A stretch of DNA of 64,000 nucleotides from Borrelia duttonii Ly. Its GTDB lineage: Bacteria; Spirochaetota; Spirochaetia; Borreliales; Borreliaceae. The notes beneath the pieces are model-generated. The model was not told the DNA's origin and did no database searches. It was given only the letters and a program-made list of their open reading frames with translations. The position numbers and the translations under genes are program-made. The stretch is from positions 248,001 through 312,000 of the forward strand of contig NC_011229.1 of NCBI RefSeq assembly GCF_000019685.1, read 5' to 3'. The stretch's first letter is position 1. The number at the start of each line of letters is the position of its first letter. Of this stretch, positions 26,749 through 36,502 are shown in pieces.

Positions 26749-29172
26749 TCAAAATAACAATTTAATTACTTCTTTCATACTATCTACAAGATGAAAATTT
26801 ATACCATTTTTAATATTAATAGGAATATCATCAAGATCTACTTTATTTGCTTTAGGAATAATAATGTGCTCAACACCATTTCTCTTAGCAGCAATTATTT
26901 TGGCTTTCAATCCGCCAATAGCCATTACATTACCTGTTAATGATAACTCTCCTGTCATAGCCAAATTGGGTCTTACAGTCTTATTAAGAGCCAGAGATAT
27001 AAAAGCACTAGCAATAGTAATTCCAGCAGAAGGCCCATCTTTTGGAGTAGCACCTTCTGGAATATGCAAATGTATCATGTATTTTTCAAAAAAGGACTTA
27101 TGCACTTTAAGTTCATTACTAATACTATTGACATAAGTAAACGCAATATTTGCAGATTCTTTCATAACATCTCCAAGCCTACCTGTCAACTTAATACCAG
27201 GAGATTTAGATTCAGTCTTTACAGTCTCAATAATCAAAGTTGACCCACCATAATTGGTCCATGCAAGACCCATTACCATACCTGGAGACATAGCTTTATC
27301 TAAAAATTTTTCTTTTCTAAATACAGGAATGCCAATATACTCTTCCAAATTTTCCTTAGAAATCTGATATGCTTTGACAGATTGATCTTCAACAAGCTTT
27401 CTTGCAATTTTTCGAACAATTTGTTTTAAATATTTCTCAAAATTTCTCAGTCCATTATCTCTAGCATATTCTCTAGCTATCTGAACAAGAGATGAACTTT
27501 GAAATTTTAAGGAATCTTTATCAACACCATTTTCCTTTAAGACCTTTGGTATCAAATATTTTCTTGCTATCTCTATTTTTTCATCATCAACATATCCTGA
27601 GAGTTGAATTACCTCCATCCTATTTAATAAAGGTGTAGGTATTGTTTCAAGAGAATTGGCCGTTAAAATAAAAAATACATTAGAAATATCAAAAGGCAAA
27701 TCAAGATAATGATCTCTAAAATTAACATTTTGTTCGGGATCTAAAACCTCAAGAAGAACTGAAAACGGATCTCCATAATGAGAAGACGATACCTTATCAA
27801 TTTCATCTATTAAAAAAACAGGAGAATTTGTTTTTGTAATTCTGAGTCCTTGAATAATTTTTCCAGGTAATGCTCCTACATAAGTTCTTCTATGTCCTTT
27901 AATTTCTGATTCATCTCTTATACCACCTACAGAAAATCTAAAAAATTTCGTATTAAGAACTTCAGCAATAGCTGCTCCTATCGAGGTTTTACCAACCCCA
28001 GGTGGACCAACTAAAAGCATAATAGCCCCTTTTTGAGATTTTCTTAATTTAAGGACAGAAATATATTCAAGAATTCTATCTTTAACCTCCCTCATGCCAT
28101 AATGAGTTTTATCTAAAATTTTTTCTGCTCTTTGTAAATTAAATTTATCAAAATCAACCTTGGTATCTTCCCAAGGAAGATTTGTAATAAGTTCAAGATA
28201 ATTCCTAACTACAATATACTCAGACGAATGTCTCTCAAGAAATGAAAACTTCTCAAGCTCCCTTCCAACCGCATCTAAAGCTTCTCCTTTTAAAGCTAAA
28301 GCATCTATTTTAGATTTCATTTTTAAAAATTCACTATTCTTCTCATCTCCAACACCAAGCTCAGTCTTAATAGCTTTAAGTTGTTCCTTTAAAAAGAACT
28401 CTTTTTGCTGTTTTTCTAATTTTTCTTGAATACCTTTAGCAATTTTATTTTGAATCTCAATCAGGTTTAATTCTTCATAAAGCAATTCTAAAACCTTTTT
28501 AAGCCTATCCTTAACACTTAATGTTTCAAGCACCTCTTGATGAGATTCCTTTGAAGACGCTATCATTCCTGCAACAACATCACATAATCTACCCTTATCT
28601 TCAATATTCACCATATTTAACTGAAATTCGGGCATTTTCCTATGTGAGAATATTTCTTTAGTTTTAAGTAAAATACTACTATAAATTGCTTTTAAATTAA
28701 CATCATACTTTTTAATTGGAATTTGCTTTAAATAATCAACTTCAATTATTGGAAAATCCTCATTAAGAACAACTTTAACAAATTTAACTCTATCAATAGT
28801 GGAAACAAAAATATTATATCCACCATCAGGAAGATTAATCTTTTTTACTATTTTAGCAGTAACACCAACAGAATAAATATCCTTCTGATAATTAATAGTT
28901 AATTTACCATCCTTATTATTCCCTGATTTTTCTAAAAATTTATCACGCAAAACAAATAAAGAAATAATTCCATTACCTTTAATAACATAATCAACAGCCT
29001 TCATATCAATATCAGAAACTATAACAATTGGAATAAACATACTTGGAAATACAGGATGTGATGGAACAGCAATTAAAGGTACTCTTACGGGTTTATCAAA
29101 ATGTGGCAAAATGCCTCCAGAGTTCTTTGAACGCTTCTTTTCCTTAGAAACAGTATCTTTTATTTCTTCCAT
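26749..29172 (-). CDS. lon: ATP-dependent protease La (Lon-1)
   Basis: An AAA+ serine protease of about 807 residues. The N-terminal LAN domain starts near VPLIAVPSHPVFPSMF, a coiled linker follows, Walker A is GPPGVGKTS, Walker B FLIDEIDKV, and the protease domain has the Ser-Lys dyad (Ser in PKDGPSAGITIASA, Lys in GGLKAKIIAAKRNG). It degrades damaged and regulatory proteins in the cytoplasm. The start is uncertain: the frame opens at 29199, but that ATG overlaps a TATAAT; the ATG at 29172 has AGGGAG 12 nt upstream. Borrelia has a second lon elsewhere. Confidence 0.93.
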   Translation of the reverse strand: MEEIKDTVSKEKKRSKNSGGILPHFDKPVRVPLIAVPSHPVFPSMFIPIVIVSDIDMKAVDYVIKGNGIISLFVLRDKFLEKSGNNKDGKLTINYQKDIYSVGVTAKIVKKINLPDGGYNIFVSTIDRVKFVKVVLNEDFPIIEVDYLKQIPIKKYDVNLKAIYSSILLKTKEIFSHRKMPEFQLNMVNIEDKGRLCDVVAGMIASSKESHQEVLETLSVKDRLKKVLELLYEELNLIEIQNKIAKGIQEKLEKQQKEFFLKEQLKAIKTELGVGDEKNSEFLKMKSKIDALALKGEALDAVGRELEKFSFLERHSSEYIVVRNYLELITNLPWEDTKVDFDKFNLQRAEKILDKTHYGMREVKDRILEYISVLKLRKSQKGAIMLLVGPPGVGKTSIGAAIAEVLNTKFFRFSVGGIRDESEIKGHRRTYVGALPGKIIQGLRITKTNSPVFLIDEIDKVSSSHYGDPFSVLLEVLDPEQNVNFRDHYLDLPFDISNVFFILTANSLETIPTPLLNRMEVIQLSGYVDDEKIEIARKYLIPKVLKENGVDKDSLKFQSSSLVQIAREYARDNGLRNFEKYLKQIVRKIARKLVEDQSVKAYQISKENLEEYIGIPVFRKEKFLDKAMSPGMVMGLAWTNYGGSTLIIETVKTESKSPGIKLTGRLGDVMKESANIAFTYVNSISNELKVHKSFFEKYMIHLHIPEGATPKDGPSAGITIASAFISLALNKTVRPNLAMTGELSLTGNVMAIGGLKAKIIAAKRNGVEHIIIPKANKVDLDDIPINIKNGINFHLVDSMKEVIKLLF

Positions 29173-29197
29173 AAAGTATTCAATCTCCCTAGATTTC

Positions 29198-29226
29198 ATT
29201 ATAACAAAAGAAAATTTTTATGAGAA
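29198..29226 (-). promoter_or_regulatory. Candidate promoter of lon
   Basis: On the minus strand TTCTCA (29226-29221), a 17-nt spacer and a perfect TATAAT (29203-29198) form a plausible promoter. Transcription would begin near 29191, just 3' of the upstream ATG at 29199, so that ATG would not be in the message. This supports the downstream start at 29172. Confidence 0.5.
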
Positions 29227-29244
29227 TTCATTTAATAATGAATT
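29225..29244. repeat. Small inverted repeat between lon and the RecO-like gene
   Basis: AATTCATT (29225-29232) and AATGAATT (29237-29244) form an 8-bp AT-rich stem with a 4-nt loop, followed by seven T residues. It lies between two divergent genes and overlaps the lon -35 region, so it is more likely an operator-like site or chance than a terminator. Confidence 0.35.
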
Positions 29245-29267
29245 TTTTTATTATACAATAATGTATA

Positions 29268-29954
29268 ATGCTGTTTAACAAAATCAATGCTATAATAACA
29301 AATCTATATCATAAAAAAAATTATTCATTATTAAACCTATTTCATTCAAAAGGAATCATTCATACAATGATTCATGATTACACCATAGAAAAGTTTAAGT
29401 TAAATATAAATAACTTAGTAAAAGCCAATTTTGAAATAGTAAAAAAAAACAACTTATGCAAAATAATAGAAGTTAATGATGAAGAATTTATTGTTCAAGA
29501 CTTAACATACGAAAAACTAACAATTATTAAACTATGGATCAAGCTTATTAATTTAAGTTTTGATGAAGGAGAATGCTTCAAACTATTTAACGAAGCTACA
29601 GAAATGCTAAATAATTCAAGCTTAGGAAAAACACAATTAATTGACTTGCAGTACAAAATAAGATTTTTAATAATCAAAGGACTTTTATATTTATCAAACT
29701 TATGTTTTCAATGTAATAAACAAATAAAAGAAAATTATTATTACGACACACACATTTATGGTTTTAATTGCATCAAATGTTCCAATAATAAAAATCAGTA
29801 CATTAATACAGAAAGTTTTAAGTACTTAGAAAACACAACTCAAACAAATATAAACACAACTTTAAATGCAAAATTAACTAACAGAACAAAAGAACTTCTA
29901 ACATTTATGATTAAAAACAAACTAAATAGAGAATTTGAGCAAATACTACTCTAA
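29268..29954 (+). CDS. RecO-like DNA repair protein (divergent)
   Basis: A 228-residue protein that fits the RecO plan. The N terminus (INAIITNLYHKKNYSLLNLF then SKGIIHTMIHD) resembles the RecO OB-fold start. A helical middle follows, and then a four-cysteine zinc site CFQC (146-149) and CIKC (168-171) at the place where RecO carries its zinc finger, followed by C-terminal helices. RecO anneals ssDNA and loads RecA. No ribosome-binding site is seen, and a TATACA lies 10 nt upstream, so the message may be nearly leaderless. Its end runs up to the recJ start. Sequence divergence keeps this call moderate; another zinc-finger protein is possible. Confidence 0.6.
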   Translation: MLFNKINAIITNLYHKKNYSLLNLFHSKGIIHTMIHDYTIEKFKLNINNLVKANFEIVKKNNLCKIIEVNDEEFIVQDLTYEKLTIIKLWIKLINLSFDEGECFKLFNEATEMLNNSSLGKTQLIDLQYKIRFLIIKGLLYLSNLCFQCNKQIKENYYYDTHIYGFNCIKCSNNKNQYINTESFKYLENTTQTNINTTLNAKLTNRTKELLTFMIKNKLNREFEQILL

Positions 29955-29976
29955 AGAAAGCAAATTGGAACAAGAA

Positions 29977-32091
29977 ATGAAAATCTGGAAAAAAAAAGAA
30001 ATTGATATTGCAGAAAAAAATATAGTTAACATTAAAAAAAAATATAATATCAGTCTTTTTGAAGCAACACTACTACTTAGCAGAGAAATTAAAGAAGAAG
30101 ATTTCTTATTTTTCTTAGAAAGCAGTGTCAATTTAATGCACAACCCATTTTTTTTAAAAAATATAGACAAATTTATTTATAGAATAAATGAAGCCATTTT
30201 AGAAAAAGAAAATGTATTAATCTTTGGAGATAAAGACGCTGATGGAATCACAGCAACAATAATAATGTATGAAACTCTTAAAGATTTTGGTATTAATGTA
30301 ACTTATAAAATACCATCTAATGGAGAATTTTATGGGCTTACAAAAGAAGTTATTGATAAGGCATTTAACGACAAAATAACACTAATAATCACTGTTGATT
30401 GTGGAATTTCTAACATTGAAGAAATAAATTATGCAAGATCAAAAAATATAGAAGTAATAATTACAGATCATCACCTTCCAAACAAAGAAATCGACACAGA
30501 AAATATTATCATAGATCCCCATTTAAAAGGTGATCTTTATCCATTTAAAGAAATAGCTGGATGTTATGTAAGTTTCAAAGCATGTCTTGCATTATATCTT
30601 TCTACTACCAATTTTTATAACAAAGACTTAATATTTATGTTTTTAGAAAAATTCGAAAACAATATCAAACTTCATGCAATAGAAATTAACAATTACATTT
30701 TAAAAAAGCATATAACTCTAGACAATAATAACGATTTACAAATTAATATTAATCAAATAGAAGAATTTTCACAAAATAAACACATAATTGTATTTAATAA
30801 AATTGAACAAGCTCAACTTTTAAATGAATTTTTTAAACAAAAAATAGATATAGAAATCATTGATATTAATGAAAATTTTATAAAAAAATATCCCAAACAT
30901 GCCAACAAAACACTAAAAGAACTTATGCAAATTACCAAATATTTCAAATATAGAAAAATTAATATTTATGAAAAACTGTACTATATGTTCTATAACATAA
31001 TATTTGAAACAAACAAAAATTTACTGCAAAATTGCCTTAAAAGGCTTAAATTTGTTGCAATAGGAACCATAGCTGATAATATGCCAATTATTGATGAAAA
31101 TCGAATAGCTGTAAAAGAAGGACTTAAAGAAATAGCATTAAGAGAAAATATATCTATAAATTATCTATTAAAAGAAGTCAATATATTAACAAAACCAATA
31201 ATCACTTCAACAGATATTGCATTTAAAATTGCACCAATATTAAATTCAACAGGAAGACTTGAAAAAGCAGACATTACAATACGATTTTTATTAAGTCAAG
31301 ATACTAATAAAATAGAAAATAAATTTAAGGAAATCAAAAATATAAACACTTTAAGAAAATATAAAGAAGATATATCTTGGAATACTCATAATGAAAATAC
31401 CATTTTTAAGAATGATAAATTCATAGTATGCTATGACAAAAATACTCCAAAAGGAATTAGTTCTAGAATGGCAACAAGACTCTCATCCTATTATAAAAAA
31501 GTCGCTGTCTTTCTTACTAAACAATCAGATATAATTAAAGGATCTATTAGATCAAATAATAAAGTAAATTCCAAAGAACTAATTTCAATGATCCCAAAAC
31601 ATCTAATAATAAATTCTGGAGGGCACAAAGCTGCTGCTGGATTTACATTGTATGAAAATGTACTAAACGAATTTATAAGAGAACTTGAAAATGCTCTCAA
31701 AAAAATAGAATATAAAGAATTACAAGAAGATTCAATACTAATTGATGCTATAATACCTCAAGATTTAAGTAAAACAGAACTTATCAAAACAATAGATTTG
31801 TTTGAACCATATGGACATGATTTTAGAGAATTTATTTTAATGATGGAAAATGTATGCATTCAGGACATCAGAACAATTGATAAAAATGGAACTTCAAAAC
31901 ACATAAGCATGAAAATCATTAATAATATAGATTATTATAAAGCAATTTACTTTAATGGCACTCAAACTATTCAAGAACTTGGCATCAAAGATGGTCAAAA
32001 TATAGACATAATATTCACAATCAGTGAAGATATTTACAATCAAAATGATAAAATTTTAAAAATTATTGATATAAACAAGAGAAAAAATTAG
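29977..32091 (+). CDS. recJ: Single-strand-specific 5'-3' exonuclease RecJ
   Basis: A DHH-family nuclease of about 704 residues. The metal-binding motifs are FGDKDADGITATIIMYE (DHH domain), IITVDCGISN and ITDHHLP, and the DHHA1 part contains SGGHKAAAGFTL. It trims 5' ends in recombination and mismatch/base-excision repair. The middle (about 215-330) has an Asn/Ile-rich insert unlike E. coli RecJ. The start is uncertain: ATG at 29977 (GGAA six nt upstream) is preferred, but an in-frame TTG at 29935 overlaps the RecO-like gene by 20 nt. Its neighbour upstream may be its RecFOR-pathway partner. Confidence 0.92.
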   Translation: MKIWKKKEIDIAEKNIVNIKKKYNISLFEATLLLSREIKEEDFLFFLESSVNLMHNPFFLKNIDKFIYRINEAILEKENVLIFGDKDADGITATIIMYETLKDFGINVTYKIPSNGEFYGLTKEVIDKAFNDKITLIITVDCGISNIEEINYARSKNIEVIITDHHLPNKEIDTENIIIDPHLKGDLYPFKEIAGCYVSFKACLALYLSTTNFYNKDLIFMFLEKFENNIKLHAIEINNYILKKHITLDNNNDLQININQIEEFSQNKHIIVFNKIEQAQLLNEFFKQKIDIEIIDINENFIKKYPKHANKTLKELMQITKYFKYRKINIYEKLYYMFYNIIFETNKNLLQNCLKRLKFVAIGTIADNMPIIDENRIAVKEGLKEIALRENISINYLLKEVNILTKPIITSTDIAFKIAPILNSTGRLEKADITIRFLLSQDTNKIENKFKEIKNINTLRKYKEDISWNTHNENTIFKNDKFIVCYDKNTPKGISSRMATRLSSYYKKVAVFLTKQSDIIKGSIRSNNKVNSKELISMIPKHLIINSGGHKAAAGFTLYENVLNEFIRELENALKKIEYKELQEDSILIDAIIPQDLSKTELIKTIDLFEPYGHDFREFILMMENVCIQDIRTIDKNGTSKHISMKIINNIDYYKAIYFNGTQTIQELGIKDGQNIDIIFTISEDIYNQNDKILKIIDINKRKN

Positions 32092-33047
32092 TGCACAACA
32101 TCAAAAAACTTTTATTTATATTTACACTTGCATTTATATTTATAATAGGATTATTTAAAGTTAATGCAAAAAATAACGATATTACAAAAATATACTATAA
32201 AAAAGAGACCTTTCAAGGGGGAAACATCTATTTTATAAGCAATAAAAACTTTAAAAAATTATCTCTCTTATCAACAAATCAAAAACCCATTTTAAGTACA
32301 TCGCCTTTTAAGTGTAATATAAGTAATAAAGACTACTATATAGCTTTAATAGGAATCACACCAATGATCAAAGAAGGAAAAAGAAAAATTCAAATAGAGT
32401 TTGAAAATAAACAATACATAAAGGAAATTGAAATCAAAAAATTCACATTCAAAAAAACAACTGTCAAACTTAATAAAAGCAAATCTAAACTTATCAAAAG
32501 TCAACAATCACCTAAAGCAAAAAAACAAGCTCTAACATTATGGAATATCATTGGAAGTGTAGGTGATACAACAATTTATCATTATGATACATTTGTCCAT
32601 CCAATAAAAGATAAATATCAAATAACTAGTCCTTATGGAGACCAAAGAATTTATATGCAAGACAATCAAAAAATATCAAGCCAAAAAATACATAACGGAA
32701 AAGATTACGCGCCATTTAAAAAAGAAAAAACACCTATTTTCGCAGCTGGTAGAGGAAAAGTAGTATTTGCAAGAGACAGAGAAATCACTGGCAAAACCAT
32801 TATCATTCAACATTTACCAGGAGTATTTACAATTTATCTACACCTATCAAAATTTGGAGTTAAAGAAAATACAATAGTAAATACAGGAGAATATATCGGT
32901 AATGTCGGAAATACGGGAATATCAACAGGTCCTCATCTACACTTTGAAATTAGAATTAATGGAATCGCAGTAAATCCAGATTTTTTCTTAGAAGAAATGC
33001 TTATTGACAAAAATCAAATAATCAATAACACTAAAAAGATAGAGTAA
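32091..33047 (+). CDS. Exported M23-family peptidase (BB0255-like)
   Basis: A 318-residue protein starting with GTG, whose first base is the last base of the recJ stop. A signal peptide (residues 5-27, ending KVNA) leads to a beta-rich domain (about 35-120), a basic linker (125-145) and a C-terminal M23 domain (about 185-300). Zinc ligands lie in HNGKD and GPHLHFEIR; the TIYLHLSKF segment carries another active-site His. It probably cuts peptidoglycan cross-links in the periplasm. Its coupling to recJ looks accidental, by packing. Confidence 0.88.
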   Translation: MHNIKKLLFIFTLAFIFIIGLFKVNAKNNDITKIYYKKETFQGGNIYFISNKNFKKLSLLSTNQKPILSTSPFKCNISNKDYYIALIGITPMIKEGKRKIQIEFENKQYIKEIEIKKFTFKKTTVKLNKSKSKLIKSQQSPKAKKQALTLWNIIGSVGDTTIYHYDTFVHPIKDKYQITSPYGDQRIYMQDNQKISSQKIHNGKDYAPFKKEKTPIFAAGRGKVVFARDREITGKTIIIQHLPGVFTIYLHLSKFGVKENTIVNTGEYIGNVGNTGISTGPHLHFEIRINGIAVNPDFFLEEMLIDKNQIINNTKKIE

Positions 33048-33064
33048 AAAAAGGGGGTGATTTT

Positions 33065-33274
33065 TTGGTAACTGTCAATGTGGACAAAAATGAAGGATTG
33101 GAAAAAGCATTGAAACGTTTTAAAAGAATGATTGAAAAAGAAGCAATCATCAGAGAATGGAAAAGAAGAGAATATTATGAAAAGCCATCTACTATTCGTG
33201 TTAAAAAAGAAAAAGCATTCAAAAGAAAACAAGCAAAAAAAGTAAGAAAACTAAAACAAAAAATTGGTAAATAA
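33065..33274 (+). CDS. rpsU: 30S ribosomal protein S21
   Basis: A 69-residue very basic protein with the S21 sequence pattern [21 protein letters not shown], the [12 protein letters not shown] block and a Lys/Arg-rich tail. S21 sits near the anti-Shine-Dalgarno end of 16S rRNA and helps initiation. The start is TTG at 33065, 4 nt after the strong GGGGGTGA site; no ATG is available at a sensible place. It lies 17 nt after the M23 gene and is followed by a hairpin terminator. Confidence 0.95.
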   Translation: MVTVNVDKNEGLEKALKRFKRMIEKEAIIREWKRREYYEKPSTIRVKKEKAFKRKQAKKVRKLKQKIGK

Positions 33275-33281
33275 TAAAATC

Positions 33282-33311
33282 AGGATATTCATGGTGAATG
33301 TCCTTTTTTTT
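33282..33311 (+). terminator. Intrinsic terminator after rpsU
   Basis: A 10-bp stem with one G-T pair (AGGATATTCA at 33282-33291 with TGAATGTCCT at 33295-33304), a 3-nt loop and eight T residues form a good intrinsic terminator 7 nt after the rpsU stop. The convergent ftsK gene ends 14 bases further on. Confidence 0.88.
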
Positions 33312-33324
33312 ACATTGAAACTCT

Positions 33325-35676
33325 TTAAATAAAAACATCTCGTGGTTTTGAACCATTCACAGGACCTATATATCCCATCTCTTCCATCAGTTCAATAATT
33401 CGTGCAGCTCTATTATATCCTATCTTTAAACGCCTCTGAAGATAAGACGCAGATGCTTTTTTAGTAGAACGAACAATTTCAAGAGCTTCTTCAAACATAG
33501 GTTCATCTGAAGAATTTATCACCAAAGTATCAGACTCAACAACACTATCAATAAATATTTCATCATCAATATAATTTGGTATACCAAATTTTTTAACCTC
33601 TTCAACTAACTTATAAACTTCCTTTTCAGTTAAAAAACCACCTTGAATGCGTTGTGGAAAAGGCGTGATAGGACTAACGTAAAGCATATCACCTTTTCCT
33701 AAAAGTTTTTCAGCACCTGATGTTCCAAGAATTATTCTTGAATCCATAGAACTAGCAACCATAAAAGAAATTCTTGAGGGAAAATTGGCTTTTATTACCC
33801 CAGTAATAACATCAACAGATGGTCTTTGAGTAGCAAGAACTAAATGCATTCCAACAGCCCTAGCCATAGCTGCAAGCCTAGAAATCAAATTTTCTAAATC
33901 CTTTCTTGCAGAGAGAATTAAATCTGCAAATTCATCAATAATTATTACCAAATAAGGCAACGGCACTTCATTTAATCCTTCTTCCACTATTTTCTTATTA
34001 TAAGAATTAATATCCCTAACAAAAAAATTATCAAGAAGAACATACCTTCTCTCCATCTCATCAAGACACCAACGCAAAGCCTCCAAAGCTCTATTTACAT
34101 TAGTAATAACTGGAGTTAATAAATGAGGAATATTATTAAAAAGTTTAAGCTCAACTACTTTAGGATCTATTAACACAAGCCTAACATCATCTGGAGATTT
34201 TGAAAAAATAATTGAAGCAATAAGTGAATTTACACAAACTGATTTTCCAGCACCAGTAGCACCTGCTATTAAAAGATGGGGAGCAGTCACAAGATCAAAA
34301 ACAACATTATTTCCACTAATTTCTTTACCAAGTGCAAAAGGCACTTTAAAATCATTTTGAAATTCTTGACTATTTATTATCTCTGATATCAAAATGAATT
34401 TTCGTCTCTTATTAGGTATTTCAATCCCAACAGCTTCTTTACCAGGTATTGGCGCAATAATTCTAACTCTAACTGCTGCAAGACGTAATGCAATATTATC
34501 AGATATAGAAGTTATTTTGGAAAGCTTAATACCTTTATCAGGACGAACAGCATACATCGTAACAACAGGACCTCTAATAATATCAATAAGTTTGGCATTA
34601 ATATTAAATTCTCTAAAAGTTTCTTGCAAAAGCATCGCTTGCTTTTGAATTTCTCTCTCATATTCAACATCTTCAGTTTCATTCTCAGGCTCCCTTTGAG
34701 CAAAAACAGAAATATCTATTGAATAATTTTCATCACTTTTAACTTTAAATAAAGTGTCATTCTCATATTCATCTCTAACAATATTATTTATTATTCCATT
34801 ATGCCTTATATCACTAGCCCTAATTTTTCCACTAACTACTAACCTACTATCCTCACATTCACTTCTCAAAATTTTATATTGACAATTATTCTCAGTATTT
34901 AAATCACATTGAACTTCTTGCAAAGATTCATCTTTTGGTAATTTATCATCCATTACCTCAGATTTAGAAAAAATAGTTTTATCCAAATCAACATCTAAAG
35001 ATTTATTAGAATTTCGTAAAAACTCCTTAAAAGACCATAAAGCCTGATACTCTTCATCATTAATAATATTATCTTCCTTATTCAAAATACTATCTGAACT
35101 TACATTATTCTCACAATCTTTATAAACCTTAATATCTTTCTTAATCTTTAAAGTACTCAAAAAAGGCAAATAAGAAAACATGTTCTCAAACAAAATTTTC
35201 AATTTAAATGTTATAAAATGAAAGGTAGTTAAAATAAAACTAGCATCTTTAAAAAAAACATAATTTAAATAAACCCAAACAATAAGTTCTAAAATAAAAA
35301 GAAGACAAACAAATAAATTTCCAACTATAATGCCAAAATTACTCAAGAACCAATTAACAAAATTAGAACCCTCAAAATCAGAATTAATTCTTAACCAAAA
35401 GGTTAAAGTAAAAAATAAAATAACCGTATAATTCCAATTAAATATAAATTTTTTGCTAAGCATATTATTGCAATAAACATACCAGTTTACAAGCGGATAG
35501 AGTATTAAATAAAACGACAAAAATGAAAAAGTATTAAGAAGCATCTGCCCTATAAGATTAAATACAAAAAATATAAATATATTTCCTATAGGAGTTAATG
35601 CCACCAAAAGAGAAAATAGTATAACAGCCAACATAAAAAAGAATAAAAACTGAAAATAACGATAAAAATTCTTCAT
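33325..35676 (-). CDS. ftsK: DNA translocase FtsK/SpoIIIE
   Basis: A 783-residue septal DNA pump. About four membrane helices occupy the first 170 residues. An acidic linker (about 185-330) leads to the motor: an alpha/beta part, Walker A GATGAGKS near residue 471, Walker B LVIIIDEFADL, and the C-terminal winged-helix gamma domain (about 715-783, EIVRSTKKASASYLQRRLKIGYNRAARIIELME). The linker is short compared with E. coli FtsK (1329 aa), as in SpoIIIE. It helps clear or resolve chromosome ends at division. It lies downstream of uppP with a 12-nt gap. Confidence 0.96.
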   Translation of the reverse strand: MKNFYRYFQFLFFFMLAVILFSLLVALTPIGNIFIFFVFNLIGQMLLNTFSFLSFYLILYPLVNWYVYCNNMLSKKFIFNWNYTVILFFTLTFWLRINSDFEGSNFVNWFLSNFGIIVGNLFVCLLFILELIVWVYLNYVFFKDASFILTTFHFITFKLKILFENMFSYLPFLSTLKIKKDIKVYKDCENNVSSDSILNKEDNIINDEEYQALWSFKEFLRNSNKSLDVDLDKTIFSKSEVMDDKLPKDESLQEVQCDLNTENNCQYKILRSECEDSRLVVSGKIRASDIRHNGIINNIVRDEYENDTLFKVKSDENYSIDISVFAQREPENETEDVEYEREIQKQAMLLQETFREFNINAKLIDIIRGPVVTMYAVRPDKGIKLSKITSISDNIALRLAAVRVRIIAPIPGKEAVGIEIPNKRRKFILISEIINSQEFQNDFKVPFALGKEISGNNVVFDLVTAPHLLIAGATGAGKSVCVNSLIASIIFSKSPDDVRLVLIDPKVVELKLFNNIPHLLTPVITNVNRALEALRWCLDEMERRYVLLDNFFVRDINSYNKKIVEEGLNEVPLPYLVIIIDEFADLILSARKDLENLISRLAAMARAVGMHLVLATQRPSVDVITGVIKANFPSRISFMVASSMDSRIILGTSGAEKLLGKGDMLYVSPITPFPQRIQGGFLTEKEVYKLVEEVKKFGIPNYIDDEIFIDSVVESDTLVINSSDEPMFEEALEIVRSTKKASASYLQRRLKIGYNRAARIIELMEEMGYIGPVNGSKPRDVFI

Positions 35677-35688
35677 ATTCTACTAACA

Positions 35689-36489
35689 TCAAACAAGGAA
35701 ATAAACTAAACTCACAACTGAAACTAAATAAATTGAAAAATAATACAGTTTACTATTCTTAAGCATCTTAACAAACAAACTAATTGAAAATAGTCCAAAT
35801 ATAAAAGCAAAAATTGCTCCCAAATTTATCTCAAAAATATTAAAAATTATATCAGACTTAAATAGATCATTATACTTTAAAAATAAACTTCCAAAAACAA
35901 TAGGAATTAAAGATAAAAAAGAGATTTCAAGGGATTTTGTCCTGCTAAACCCAAGCAAAATTGACGCAAAAATCGTAATTCCTGAACGAGAAATACCCGG
36001 CATAGCTCCAATTCCCTGCATAATCCCAATTAATAATCCTGAAAAAAAAATATTTTTTTTAAAATTAAAAATTTTAATTCTAAATTCAATCAAAAATAAT
36101 AAAATACTTGTCACAATAAAATTAAATAAAACTAACTTAAAAGTAAATAACACCTTAAACTTTTCTATAAAAATCCCAATCAATGCTGTAAAAAATGTAA
36201 TTATTAATATAAGTAATATCAAGTTCAAATTTGAAGAATCTAATTCTGTCATTTTTAATTTTCTTAAAATAAATTTAATAAAAACCATTACAAGCTCTAA
36301 TATTCGTCTTCGATAATAAATTATTACAACTAAAACTGTTGCAAAATGCAAATAAATATCAAATACAATTGGAAGATCAATGTTCATAAACTTTTTTAAA
36401 AGTAACAAATGGCCTGAACTAGATATAGGCAAAAACTCAGAAATGCCTTGAACAAAACCTAAAATAATAACCCTTAAAATATTATCCAT
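35689..36489 (-). CDS. uppP: Undecaprenyl-diphosphate phosphatase UppP (BacA)
   Basis: A 266-residue polytopic enzyme that recycles undecaprenyl pyrophosphate to the monophosphate carrier for cell-wall synthesis. Both family motifs are intact: [21 protein letters not shown] (catalytic Glu and Ser-rich loop, residues 12-32) and [20 protein letters not shown] (about 160-180, catalytic Arg). About eight membrane helices. It sits in a minus-strand run with slt and ftsK, all serving wall growth or division. The ribosome-binding site is weak. Confidence 0.95.
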
Positions 36490-36502
36490 TTAACTTCACA
36501 AC

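Noticed and set aside
29225..29250. Intrinsic terminator between lon and the RecO-like gene
   Set aside because: A hairpin followed by T residues is present, but both flanking genes point away from it, so there is no transcript for it to end.
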